Positions 44,984 through 54,781 of a DNA stretch of 64,000 nt are shown here, piece after piece. Source of the DNA: Mycoplasma zalophi (GTDB lineage Bacteria > Bacillota_I > Bacilli_A > Mycoplasmatales > Metamycoplasmataceae). Each line of letters opens with the position of its first letter. Position 1 is the first letter of the stretch. Position numbers and translations under genes: made by a program. The DNA is taken from positions 62,001-126,000 of the forward strand of contig NZ_JAOOPZ010000002.1 of NCBI RefSeq assembly GCF_025486335.1, read 5' to 3'. The notes beneath the pieces are model-generated. The model was not told the origin of the DNA. It saw only the letters and a list, made by a program, of their open reading frames with translations, and did no database searches.

Positions 44984-44985
44984 TT

Positions 44986-46074
44986 ATGAACAAACAAGAA
45001 TTTAAAGAAAAACTAATTAAATACATGGAATTAGAGGCGATGAGCCGTTATGAAGAACCTGTTGCTCATGAACTTAAATATTCAACAAGTTCTTCAAATT
45101 TCAGTCATAGTTACGATAACTTTGGATCATTAATTATTTTTAAAAAATCTAAAGTAGAAAATGCACCAAAAGTTCAAATTTCTGCACATATGGATGAAGT
45201 TGGTTACATTGTAAGAATGATTGATAAAACTGGACACTTACTTCTTATGCCAATTGGTGGAATATGAGCATCTGTTGCAATAGGGACTAAAGCAACTTTA
45301 GTAACTAATAAAGATAACAAAAGATTTACAGGAGTATTTGGTCATACATCAATTCACGTAATGACACAAACCCAAGTAAATAATGCTCTAAAAAATAATG
45401 AATTATTTGCAGATTTTGGATTTACAAGTGACAAAGATGCAATCGAAAATGGTGTCGAAGTTGGAGATAGAGTCTATATGTCTGGTGAAACTATTTTATT
45501 TGCTGATGAAGATTTAGTTGGTGGAAAAGCAATGGATAATAGAGCAGGAGTTACAACACTAGATTATGTAGCTAACCAAATTAAAGATTTAGACTTAGCT
45601 TGTGATGTTTATTTAGTAGGAACTGTTCAAGAAGAAGTAGGAACTAGAGGTGCTAAAACTTCTGTAAGTATAATTGAACCTGATATAGCTATCGCACTAG
45701 ATACAACAACAAGCCATGATACTTATGGTATTGTTGCAGGAAATACTAAATTAAAAGCTGGAGCAGCACTAAGAATATTTGATAGAGATACAATGATGGA
45801 TCCTAAATTAATTGATTTTATTGCAAAAATAGGAACTAAAAACAACATAGATTTTTATAAATATGTTGCAGTTGGTGGTGGAACCGATGCAGGTGAATTA
45901 CAATACGGAAAAGGTGGAGTATCTACACTAACAATAAGTATTCCACAAAGATATTTACACTCACCAATTGGTGTTTCTTCTATTCATGATATGATGTCAA
46001 GTGGTAACTTAATTGTTGAATTTTTAAAAGAACTTTCACCAAAAACATACCAAGAACATATAAAACATAAATAA
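44986..46074 (+). CDS. pepA: M42 family glutamyl/deblocking aminopeptidase
   Basis: The 362-residue metallopeptidase carries the M42 di-metal ligands and catalytic residues: ISAHMDEVGYIV, VGGKAMDNRAGVTTLDY, VQEEVGTRGAK, IALDTTTSHD and RYLHSPIGVSS. Such enzymes form dodecameric shells that trim peptides to amino acids. It is translationally close to ppa. The exact residue preference (glutamyl or broad) cannot be told from sequence, so the symbol is tentative. Confidence 0.9.
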
Positions 46075-46088
46075 AAATACATTTAAAA

Positions 46089-46124
46089 AACATGAACAAA
46101 ATAATTTAATTTTCTGTTCGTGTT
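46089..46124 (+). terminator. Terminator of ppa-pepA
   Basis: A 10-bp stem AACATGAACA/TGTTCGTGTT (one G-T pair) with a 16-nt loop is followed by a T run. Confidence 0.65.
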
Positions 46125-46195
46125 TTTTTATTATTTTTTATTTAAAATAAAATTAATAATTTCTTAGATAAAACTGATTTAGAACTAAAAAATAT

Positions 46196-46201
46196 TATAA
46201 T
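46196..46201 (+). promoter_or_regulatory. -10 box of the mod-res operon
   Basis: TATAAT lies 24 nt before ATG 46226, and an AAGGAAGG ribosome-binding site stands between. Confidence 0.55.
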
Positions 46202-46225
46202 ATTAATATAAAAAGGAAGGTTAAT

Positions 46226-47928
46226 ATGCAAAATGATGATTATTTAAAATTATTAGAAAATTATAAAAATAAAATAGATGAATTATCAGTTAATGATCTA
46301 AACAATGATCAAAAAAAATTATGTAAAATGATTTTGGATAATTTAGATGATAAAACTCAATTACAAAATGTTTATCAATTTTTAATAAATAGAGTAAAAA
46401 TTGGTTTTACTTTTGATATAGCACCTGAGGTTAATAATAAAAATATTTCAGTACTTAACTATAACCAAAAAAAATCTTTTAGTTTTCCTGAAAATGAAAA
46501 CAAAAATACGCTAATTATTGGTGAAAACTACGATGCATTAAAGAATTTATTAGTAATAGAGAGAGAGAGAGAGCGGGCCTAGATTATAACTACGACATAA
46601 TCTATATTGACCCTCCTTACAACACAGAATCTGCAAATTCTGATGGTAATAACTTAGCAAATGACAAAGAAAATATATCATCTTCAAAATTTATATATAG
46701 AGATAAATTTAGTCGTAACGGATGATTAAATATGATGAATGAAAGGCTTAGATTAGCTAAAAAACTCCTTAAAGAAGATGGGGTGATTTTTGTTTCAATT
46801 GATGATAATGAACAAGCTTACTTAAAAGTTCTAATGGATGAAATATTTGGTGAAGAGAATTTTATAACTAATATATCATGAATTAAAAAAAGGGGTCCAG
46901 GAGGTAACACTTCATTTGATTTTTCTATCGTAAAAAACACAGAATATATATTAGTTTATGCTAAAAATAGTGAAAAAAAGGTTTTCAACTACATTAAGCA
47001 TGACGAAAATAAATTAAAAAAATTGGGATATGTTAATAAAGATGATTTTTTTGAAGAGAGAGGTTTTTATAAATTGACATATCTATTCCGGCCAAGTTCT
47101 AATGGTAGTTTTCAATATAGTAAATCGCTTGACTATCCTATTCAAGCACCAGATGGAACTTTTTTTGATTTGCATGTTAATAAAATTAAACCAGAATCTG
47201 GGTGTTATACATGGGGTTATGAAACATATTTAGCCGGTAATAAATTAGGTTTTATTGAATGTGAGAAAAATAAAGATGGACACTGAGTTGCTTTTCGAAA
47301 ACAATATACTAAAGTAAAATTTGATCCTAAACAACATAAGGTAATTGACAAAATTGCAGGACAACAATATCAAAATTTTATTGATGATTTTTATTCATCA
47401 AATGGTGGTGAAGAAATGAAAAATATTTTTACTAATAAAAATATTTTTGATTTTCCAAAACCTACATCATTAATTAAATATTTGATAGAAATGGCGAACG
47501 AAAAGAATAACATTCGTGTTCTCGATTTTTTTGCAGGTTCAGGAACAACTGGACACGCTGTTTTAGAACTAAATAAAGAAGATAATGGAAATAGAACATT
47601 TACACTTGTAACAAACAACGAAAGCAATATCGGTTATGGTGTTACTTATGAGCGTTTATACAGAATAAACAATGGTTTGGGTACAAATGCAGAAACTTTT
47701 AAATGAACTGAAAAAAATGAACCATATAAACAAAATTTAAATGTTTTTGATTTGGCATATTATAATGTTGATATTTCAAATAACATAGATAATACAAATA
47801 CATTAATAGATGTCTTAAAAAACTCATTAGCAGAATTTGGTATAAAAGATATCGCAAACGAAGAATTGTTAAACAATTTAACTAATTTATATGCATTAGA
47901 AAGAAATGAAAAAAATGAAACTAACTAA
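46226..47928 (+). pseudogene. mod: Type III DNA methyltransferase Mod, phase-variable, frame OFF
   Basis: This gene encodes the modification subunit of a type III restriction system, an adenine N6-methyltransferase. The first 118 codons (46226-46582) run through LIIGENYDALKNLLVIE into an (AG)8 tract at 46558-46573 and stop at TAG 46580. The remaining frame (from about 46573 to TAA 47926) continues the protein one register over as AGLDYNYDIIYIDPPYN, with the DPPY catalytic motif, a central target-recognition region, and SAM-binding motif LDFFAGSGTTGHAVLEL. Loss of one AG unit or gain of two would join the halves into a protein of about 567 residues. The rest is intact, so this is a switchable gene in the OFF state, not a decayed one. 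Confidence 0.88.
46558..46573 (+). repeat. (AG)8 dinucleotide tract, phase-variation switch in mod
   Basis: Eight perfect AG units lie inside the mod coding sequence. Frame arithmetic puts 7 or 10 units ON and 8 or 9 units OFF. Confidence 0.92.
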
Positions 47929-50290
47929 CGTACAACAAAAAGCAGTTTCAGAATTAATTAATAATTTTAATGATGCATATATTAAAAATACCAAAGAAAA
48001 TAACATAATTGAATTTCAAGCTCCGACAGGTTCTGGAAAAACATTTATGATTGCTAATTTTATAGATCAAGCTATATCAGTAAATAAACAAAATGAAAAC
48101 AGACCAATTATATTTATTGTTATGACACTTTCTAATGCTGAATTACCAAAGCAAATGGAAGATAATTTTAATGAATATAAAATAAATTTAGAAAATAAAT
48201 TAGACATAATTTTTGAAAGAAAAGAATCACCATCAAATGGTAAAAATAATACAAAAGATGGTGATTATACATTCAAATCTGAAACAAATAAAGTATTTAT
48301 TTTAGGTTCTTCATCATTTGGAAAAAATAAAATTTATACTGAGTGAGGTATTTTAGATAAATTTATAGCAGAAATTAAAGAAAAATATTTTGTTATTTTC
48401 ATCAGAGATGAAGCACACATAGGAACATCAGAATCTAAAGCAAAAGGCCAAAATAAAAAAGAAATTGATAATTTCTATAACAAAATGAAAAATGCAGCTA
48501 ATTTTCAAATTAATATGACTGCGACACCCAATAGAAAATATAAACAAGTTAAAATAACCGAAAAAGAATTAAAAGAAGATAATATTAAACTCATAAAAAC
48601 GGTAGGTTATTTAAATGAGGGTATATCAGAAGATTCTAACTCTCAGTTAGATGATTTAAGTATTTTAAAATTAGCATGCGAAAAATTCAAACAAATTAAA
48701 AGCATATATATTTCAGAAGAAGGTTTAGTAGATAATATTAACCCTGCAATGTTAATACAAGTTAATGACAAAAAAGAAAAAGATGCTAATTTTGATGAAA
48801 ATATCAATAAAATTATCAAATGTTTAGAAAATAATGGCTTAACTTGAGTTAAATATTTTTCATCTGATAAACAAGAATCTGGTAGTAGGGGAAATATTAC
48901 TCTAAAAGAAATTTCTAAAAATAGTTCCGATATAGACGTAATTATTTTTAAAGTTGGTCCGGCCACTGGTTGAAATATTCCACGAGCTTGTATGCTTGTA
49001 CAATTAAGAAATGTTTCATCAGAAAACCTATCAATACAAACTTTAGGAAGAATTAAGAGAAATCCTAATCCTGCTTTTAATTTTAAGCAAGATTCCAATG
49101 CTTTTAAATATTGGGTTTATTCTAATATTGATAATTTAGACTCATTAAGCAAAGAAAAAAACTTTAAGTCTTATAAATTAAACAAAAATAATGTAGAAGA
49201 TAAATTTTATTATGGACAAATAAACAAAGAATTAATAAAAATTAAACTAGATTTACATAAAGAAATATCAAAGATAATTAAAAATAAAAAAAACATATTA
49301 AAATCTAATTATGAATATTATTTAGAATTTTATAAAAAAAATGGATTTCTTTCAGCTAAAGATAGTATATTAAAAGAAAGTACAACAAATATAGAGCGCG
49401 AATACATCATTAAAAAAATAAATAATAATATTGAACTAAACAAATTTAAAAAAGAATTTCAATTTAATTCTAAAAATATACTTGATAAAAAGTATATAAA
49501 TACAATAGATGAAGAACTAAAAACAATAGCTAATGAATCAAACTATAATAAAACACTTCTTTGGTATGTATTTATCAAGCTTTTATATTCTCAAATTAAA
49601 AATTTTATTTTAGCAAAAAAAGAAGAAGAAATAGAAAAAACAAATGAAAAAGAATTTAATTTTATTTATAATAAACAACTGCCTTTAAATATCACGATTG
49701 AATCAAGTGATGAAAATAACAAGATAATGTTTGATGAAAAGAATATAAATTATAAATATGAACTTATTAGTATAAATAATAAAAACATTGAAAAAAGTCA
49801 CTACTTTGACTCTCAAAATGAAAAAATTTTTATTAATGCAATTATTTCACTTTTAAAAAATAACAATAAATTTAACGAAATAGAATTATTTAGAAATCCT
49901 GTAGGAAATGGTTTATTTTTTGAATATTATGACGAAGAACATGAAATAAAAAGACAATTTCCTGACTTTTTAATTACTTATAAAACAAATAAAATATTAC
50001 ATCAATTATCAATAGAAATAAAAGATCATAATTGAGATTGTGATATAAAAAAAACATTTAAAATTATTGATTCTTATAATAAATATTACAAGCAAGATAT
50101 TAAATCAGAATTTAACCAAATTATTACCTCTATTTTAATTACTGTGGATAAAACACAAAATTCCATTAACAAGTTTCACTTACGAGGTGGAGGGAGTATA
50201 GATCCTAACATAAATAGTTTTATAGATAGTAGTAAAGATTCTTTAATAACAGTAGAAAAAATATATCAACTTGTTAAATTAAATATATAA
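47906..50290 (+). CDS. res: Type III restriction endonuclease subunit Res
   Basis: The 794-residue helicase-nuclease starts inside the end of mod (23-nt overlap). Walker A is EFQAPTGSGKTFMI, motif II is IFIRDEAHIGTS, motif III is INMTATPNR, and a later helicase motif is GPATGWNIPRACMLVQLRN. The C-terminal endonuclease domain has FPDFLITYKTN...LSIEIKDHN, matching the PD-(D/E)xK pattern. Type III Res needs Mod for activity, so with mod OFF the pair should be inactive even though res is complete. Both TGA and TGG encode Trp here. Confidence 0.92.
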
Positions 50291-50859
50291 CTTAAACAAG
50301 TACAAGAATAATAAAATATACATAACCAACTGACTTGGCATAGAAAATTAGGATAAATTTTGATTTAAAGTTAAAAAATTATTGAATGAAATATTATTTA
50401 CAAAAACTTTTGATTATAACTTATCATTTAAAATATATTTAAAAATTTAACTATTAAATAACAAAAATAACTTTAAAAACAGGACAGTGGCAAACAACTT
50501 GTTATTTGCTGGTAAATAAAAAAATGGAGAATTAAGTTATGGAAAAAATAGAACTAAAAGAACTAATAAAAAATCAAATTACTTCAAGGAATGAAAACCC
50601 ATAACAAATGTTGCATCTTATATTAAACATGGTGTTTGTAATTGACTTTATATAATTAAAACTCATTACAAGATGACAATATAATAATAAACATTAAATC
50701 GAAATAAGTGTGGATAAAAAAATTAACATTCGTGAAATGTTAATTTTTTTATCCATCTTTAATATGTTATGGTGCTAACTAATTAAAAAATACTAATATT
50801 TGTTTTCCACATTTAAGTCCATCATTATTAATCATATCGTTAATTTGTTTTTGACCTAT
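50291..50859. other. Intergenic region between res and the AlbA_2 gene; no convincing gene
   Basis: Every frame is broken. The only neat unit is a 21-codon ORF at 50539-50604 with a weak upstream site, and it matches no family I know. A long perfect hairpin lies at 50712-50754. The stretch may hold remnants of lost accessory genes. Confidence 0.5.
50712..50754. terminator. Long perfect hairpin, probable bidirectional terminator
   Basis: A 19-bp perfect inverted repeat beginning GGATAAAAAAATT has a CGTGA loop and lies between two convergent genes (res and the AlbA_2 gene). The A/T tracts give a T run on either strand. Confidence 0.65.
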
Positions 50860-52203
50860 TTAATTATTTTTTATTTTCCAGTAACCATTCTTTGAACTCC
50901 CTATATATTCTAATTTATCTTCTTCTTTTAGTTTCAAAATATCTCTTTCAATTGTTGATTTTGATACACGCAGAATATCTTTAAGGTCACTTCTTGTTAT
51001 GTTTTTATTTTCTTTGATTAGCTCTAAAATTTTATCTATTCGTTTTTGACTATCCAATTTCAATTTTTTTGCTTCATTTTGGGCTTCATTTTGGGCTTCA
51101 TTTTGGGCTTCATTTTGGAATTCATAGTTTCTATTAAATAGAGTTACAATAACACCGTTGTTAGAAATATAATATTCAGGCTGTTTTGTAAAATCAGTAT
51201 AGTCTTCAAATATTCTTCTTACACCTGATGCATAGTTTTCAATAACATCAATTTTATCTAAGGTATTAACAATTATCTTATTCCTTTTAGCCACCATACC
51301 CACTTTAATATTTTCAAGTGTTAAACCATCTGGCAAACTACCTGGGGAGAAAATTTGAACTCTGTCGTCATAAAATTCAATTTTTATATCACCACTTAAT
51401 GTATAATCTCGATGACAATAACAATTTACGATAGCTTCTCTTAATGCTCTCTTAGGTATATCCAAAAATTCATCTCTATCAGGTTTTCCTGAGATGGTAA
51501 TTCTTTTTCTATTGGATAAACTAGAAAAATACAACACCTCATCTAATTGTTTCAGTATTGAGCCTGTAAATTCTTTTTTATCAAGAAACACGCTAACATT
51601 CATTCCTTGAAATACTGCAAATTTACTAATCGTTGGATTTTGATCACTCAGTAGTAAAGCTGCATTATTATATTTTCCATCTTTGTCTAATAAAGATAAA
51701 GCATATTTATCAAATTTAACTTTTTTATCCCTAAACCTCTTTTCTAAGTACTCAAAAGTTAAATCATCTCTTTCAATTCTGATAGATTCAAAATCATTTG
51801 AACTATGTTGTCTTATCATTCTTTGAAATTCATCAACACTAGCAACTCTTTTTGTGCTTCCAACTCTAATGAAAACACCTTTAGAGTTGAATCCTTCTCC
51901 ATCTTTATAATAATATGGTTTGTTTTTTCCTTCTAATATTTTTATTTTAAAAGGTTCTTCATTAGGATAAATATGAATTAGATTTGTTACATCACAACTA
52001 AAAGCATTTACTACCCAATTAGATAAAATTTGTTCCCATTCTCGCTTCTTACTCTGTATCAAGTTGCTATCAATTGTACCATCATCATTAACACCTAAAT
52101 GAATTTCTCCACCTTTTGTATTTAAAAAAGATACTATTTCTGCTTTTAATTTATTTTGTTTTTCCGGAATGTCAATTTTATATTCAATTGTACTATCTTC
52201 CAT
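50860..52203 (-). CDS. AlbA_2 (Schlafen-like) domain regulator with winged helix
   Basis: The 447-residue protein starts with an AlbA_2/AAA_4 putative DNA-binding domain (STIEYKIDIPEKQNKLKAEI, FLNTKGGEIHLGVNDDG). A middle domain has ALREAIVNCYCHRDYTLSGD and SPGSLPDGLTLENIKVGM, as in the ATP-binding HATPase_c_4 region. The C-terminal winged helix is ITRSDLKDILRVSKSTIERDILKLKEE. Four copies of a 12-bp unit encode a QNEA linker before the helix. All three Trp codons are TGG, whereas most genes here use TGA, which hints at transfer from a standard-code donor. Such proteins occur near mobile and defence genes as regulators or anti-phage factors; the role is not known. Confidence 0.82.
   Translation of the reverse strand: MEDSTIEYKIDIPEKQNKLKAEIVSFLNTKGGEIHLGVNDDGTIDSNLIQSKKREWEQILSNWVVNAFSCDVTNLIHIYPNEEPFKIKILEGKNKPYYYKDGEGFNSKGVFIRVGSTKRVASVDEFQRMIRQHSSNDFESIRIERDDLTFEYLEKRFRDKKVKFDKYALSLLDKDGKYNNAALLLSDQNPTISKFAVFQGMNVSVFLDKKEFTGSILKQLDEVLYFSSLSNRKRITISGKPDRDEFLDIPKRALREAIVNCYCHRDYTLSGDIKIEFYDDRVQIFSPGSLPDGLTLENIKVGMVAKRNKIIVNTLDKIDVIENYASGVRRIFEDYTDFTKQPEYYISNNGVIVTLFNRNYEFQNEAQNEAQNEAQNEAKKLKLDSQKRIDKILELIKENKNITRSDLKDILRVSKSTIERDILKLKEEDKLEYIGSSKNGYWKIKNN
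51072..51118 (-). repeat. 12-bp in-frame tandem repeat (x4) coding QNEA units
   Basis: On the plus strand TTCATTTTGGGC-type units repeat four times head to tail. Each adds four residues, so copy-number change would lengthen or shorten the linker without a frameshift. Confidence 0.85.
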
Positions 52204-52305
52204 ATCCCTCCCTTTATGCCTATGTGTTGTTTACAATCACCTAAGTATTAGACAACTCTAAATAACACAGATATTAGTAATTTTTTAATGTTTAATAGTT
52301 TTTTT

Positions 52306-52366
52306 AAAGCACTAAAACCTTGATTTTGCTAGTTCTTGTACCGTTGTAGTAATTATGGTATAAAAC
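52306..52366 (-). other. Possible type II CRISPR tracrRNA/anti-repeat relic
   Basis: On the minus strand, a segment resembling the end of a type II anti-repeat (GGTACAAGAACTAGC) is followed by AAAATCAAGG and TTTTAGTGC. In position and wording this resembles the anti-repeat-to-nexus part of tracrRNAs of small Cas9 systems. No cas gene and no repeat array is present in the window. The resemblance is by eye and short. Confidence 0.25.
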
Positions 52367-52464
52367 CTAGAAGTCGCTTTTAAATTGAAATTTGTCTACA
52401 ATCTCTTAAATGATTTGAAATTATTTCAAACACCAATTCGATACTTCATAAGTGTATAATATTA

Positions 52465-53058
52465 ACTAACTTCTTTTTCTAATGTATTTAAAAATTCACC
52501 AATAAAATATTAATAAATGTAGCCTAATAAATCATAATCTTGTTTTCCTGTGGGGGATTTCATCTATTTTTTTATCAATTGTTTTAAATTATTTTCAGTT
52601 GCACATTTATCGCTTACTGATATTTTTCATAATTATTTTTTAATTGTTTTAAAATTCCATGATGGAATTGAATAAAATTATCATCTTGTGTATCTTGTAC
52701 ACTTGTTTTAAATGAAGATAATCCAGAATTAAAAAATCTATTGAAAGTTGTTCGTCTTCATTGGATTATTAATTCAAGTATGAAATAAAAATTTATAAGG
52801 TATCTAATAACCTTTTTCATCTAAAATTATTTTTTGGATATTTTCACCTGGAGAATTATCAAATTCTTTTATTTCTTCATATTTTATATTTTCATTTCCA
52901 AAAATCAATCAAAAATTATTTGTAAAGAAATTTATAAAATATAAAAACTCAAAATTATATCTTTATATTTTTCTGAATCAAATTTTTTCTTAATTCATTA
53001 GTTTAATCTCATAATTTACTAACTAATTGAGTGGGTTTCATTTTACAGCCATAAAACT
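52465..53058 (-). pseudogene. Relic of a type I restriction methylase subunit (hsdM)
   Basis: No open gene exists, but minus-strand fragments read in HsdM order: SPGENIQKIILDEKGY, a TAG, IPYKFLFHTW, then in another frame FFNSGLSSFKTSVQDTQDDNF, and finally DLLGYIY, a TAA, YFIGEFLNTLEKEVS. The last part mirrors the conserved D-V-L-G-x-x-Y-E-Y-x-x-x-x-F segment just before the catalytic domain of HsdM. The catalytic half itself is missing. The order is correct but each match is short, so the call is moderate. Confidence 0.5.
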
Positions 53059-53232
53059 CCTTTATAATATAAAATTATATATAAAATCAAAATTATAAAC
53101 AAGACAAAAACAAAAAGTTTCCATAGTCAGAATTAGTTTTTAGTACTGTAAATATTTTTTGATTATAAAAACAAATACAATTATTTAGTATATTATTAAC
53201 TATATAAGTACCTACCATTATAAACTACTAAT

Positions 53233-53266
53233 AAAAATACACAAGCATCAAAACTTGTGTATTTTT
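53233..53266 (-). terminator. Terminator of tyrS
   Basis: A 13-bp stem AAAAATACACAAG/CTTGTGTATTTTT with an 8-nt loop follows the tyrS stop codon. Confidence 0.85.
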
Positions 53267-53270
53267 AATA

Positions 53271-54497
53271 TTATTTTTTAATGATAATAAATTCTTTTTT
53301 ACCCTTTTTTAAAATAGCATATTTATTATCAAAATTATTAAATGTAATTTTTTGATTCTCATCTTCTATTTGATTTGAATCAATGCTTAGAGCTTTGTTA
53401 TTTAAAAATTCTCTAAATTCTCTTCTACTACTTAATATTTTATTTTCAACTATAAAATCAATAATAGATTCATTTTTATATTCAAATGTTCTTAAAAAAC
53501 CTTGTAATAAGTTAATATCTTCTAATGTTAAATCTAAAATATTATTTTTAAATAATTTATCAGAAATTTCAACACATTTTTGAGCTGTTTCTTTTCCGTG
53601 AATAATAGTTGTAGTTTCAAATGCAAGAGTTTTTTGAGCTAATCTTAACTTAGGATTTTTAGTATGTTCACTTATGATATTTTTTATTTCAGAAGTTTCT
53701 AAAAAAGTAAGTCAATTCAATAATTTTTCAACATCATTATCACTTTGATTTAATAAATATTGATAAATATTATAAGGACTGGTTAATTCTTTATCTAGTC
53801 ATAAACTACCACCACCAGAACTTTTTCCTATTTTATTACCATTAGCATCTGTTAAAAGATTACTGGTAATTGCCAGCGCTAAATGATCATCACCATGAAA
53901 ATTTTTAATAAATTCTAATCCTGTTGTTATATTTCCTCATTGGTCACTTCCACCCATTTGTATGCAAACATTTTCATTTTCATATAAATATTTAAAATCT
54001 CAACCTTGAATTAGTTGATATGAAAATTCAGTAAATGTCATACCATTTGCTAATCTTTGTTTAACAGAATCTTTTGCTAACATATAGTTTATATTAATTT
54101 TTGTTCCAACAAGTTTTAAAAAGTCAGCTATGTGCATATTTTTGTAAAACTCTAAATTATCAATAACTTCAAGGCCGAAACTTTCAAGTTGTTTAATTAT
54201 ATGATTTTTATTATCTAAAAGTGTTTTAGGATCTAAAAATTTTCTTTCACTATCTCTAAAACTTGGATCACCAATCATTCCAGTAATTCCACCAACTAAA
54301 GCAATCGCTCTATAACCTTGTTTTTTAAATCTCATTAAATTAATGATATGAATAAAATTACCTAAATGTAAACTTTTAGCAGTAGGATCAAAACCAGTAT
54401 AAATTGCATGATTTGTGTTTATTTTGTTTAATTTATCAGTATTTGAAATATCTTTTAGTATTTTTCTTTCAATTAAATCATCAATAACTTTTTTCAT
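53271..54497 (-). CDS. tyrS: Tyrosyl-tRNA synthetase
   Basis: The 408-residue class I synthetase charges tRNA-Tyr. The HIGH motif is HLGN (GFDPTAKSLHLGNF), and the KMSKS motif is KIGKSSGGGSLW, the usual TyrRS variant. A C-terminal S4-like domain follows. AAAGGAG precedes ATG 54497. It lies downstream of the small basic gene. Confidence 0.96.
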
Positions 54498-54616
54498 AAA
54501 ACTCCTTTAATATAATAATTTTATATTAAATTTATACATTTTTATTTAGATAATAAAAATAAAAAAATATTAACTCTAAGGTTAATATTAAATTATTTAA
54601 TAAATGTTTAGTTATC

Positions 54617-54733
54617 TTAGTTAGAAGATGCTAATTTTTGTGCTCTTCTTAAGTCACGTGCTTGTTCTTTTGCTAATTTTTTAGCTCTTTTCTCTGCACG
54701 AACTTTATTTCTTAGTCTAATTTCTTTACGCAT
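54617..54733 (-). CDS. 38-residue Arg/Lys-rich protein of unknown function
   Basis: A strong AGGAGG site lies 8 nt before ATG 54733 and a TATAAT box lies about 25 nt further up, so this tiny frame looks genuinely expressed. The protein has about 40 percent Arg+Lys and is one long predicted helix (MRKEIRLRNKVRAEKRAKKL at the start). It is too short and differently worded to be S21, although composition suggests an RNA- or ribosome-binding role. It lies between parC and tyrS. Confidence 0.65.
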   Translation of the reverse strand: MRKEIRLRNKVRAEKRAKKLAKEQARDLRRAQKLASSN

Positions 54734-54781
54734 ATTAAGCCTCCTAAAATGTTATAAATAATATTATAAATGATAAAGCGA

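Noticed and set aside
50539-50604. 21-codon ORF beginning MEKIELKELI
   Set aside because: Too short, weak site, no family; listed only within the intergenic description.
50712-50754. 19-bp inverted repeat considered as insertion-sequence ends
   Set aside because: The arms are separated by only five bases with no transposase or target duplication; a bidirectional terminator fits better.
54617-54733. Small basic gene considered as ribosomal protein S21
   Set aside because: It is shorter and lacks the S21 sequence pattern, so only an unknown basic protein is called.
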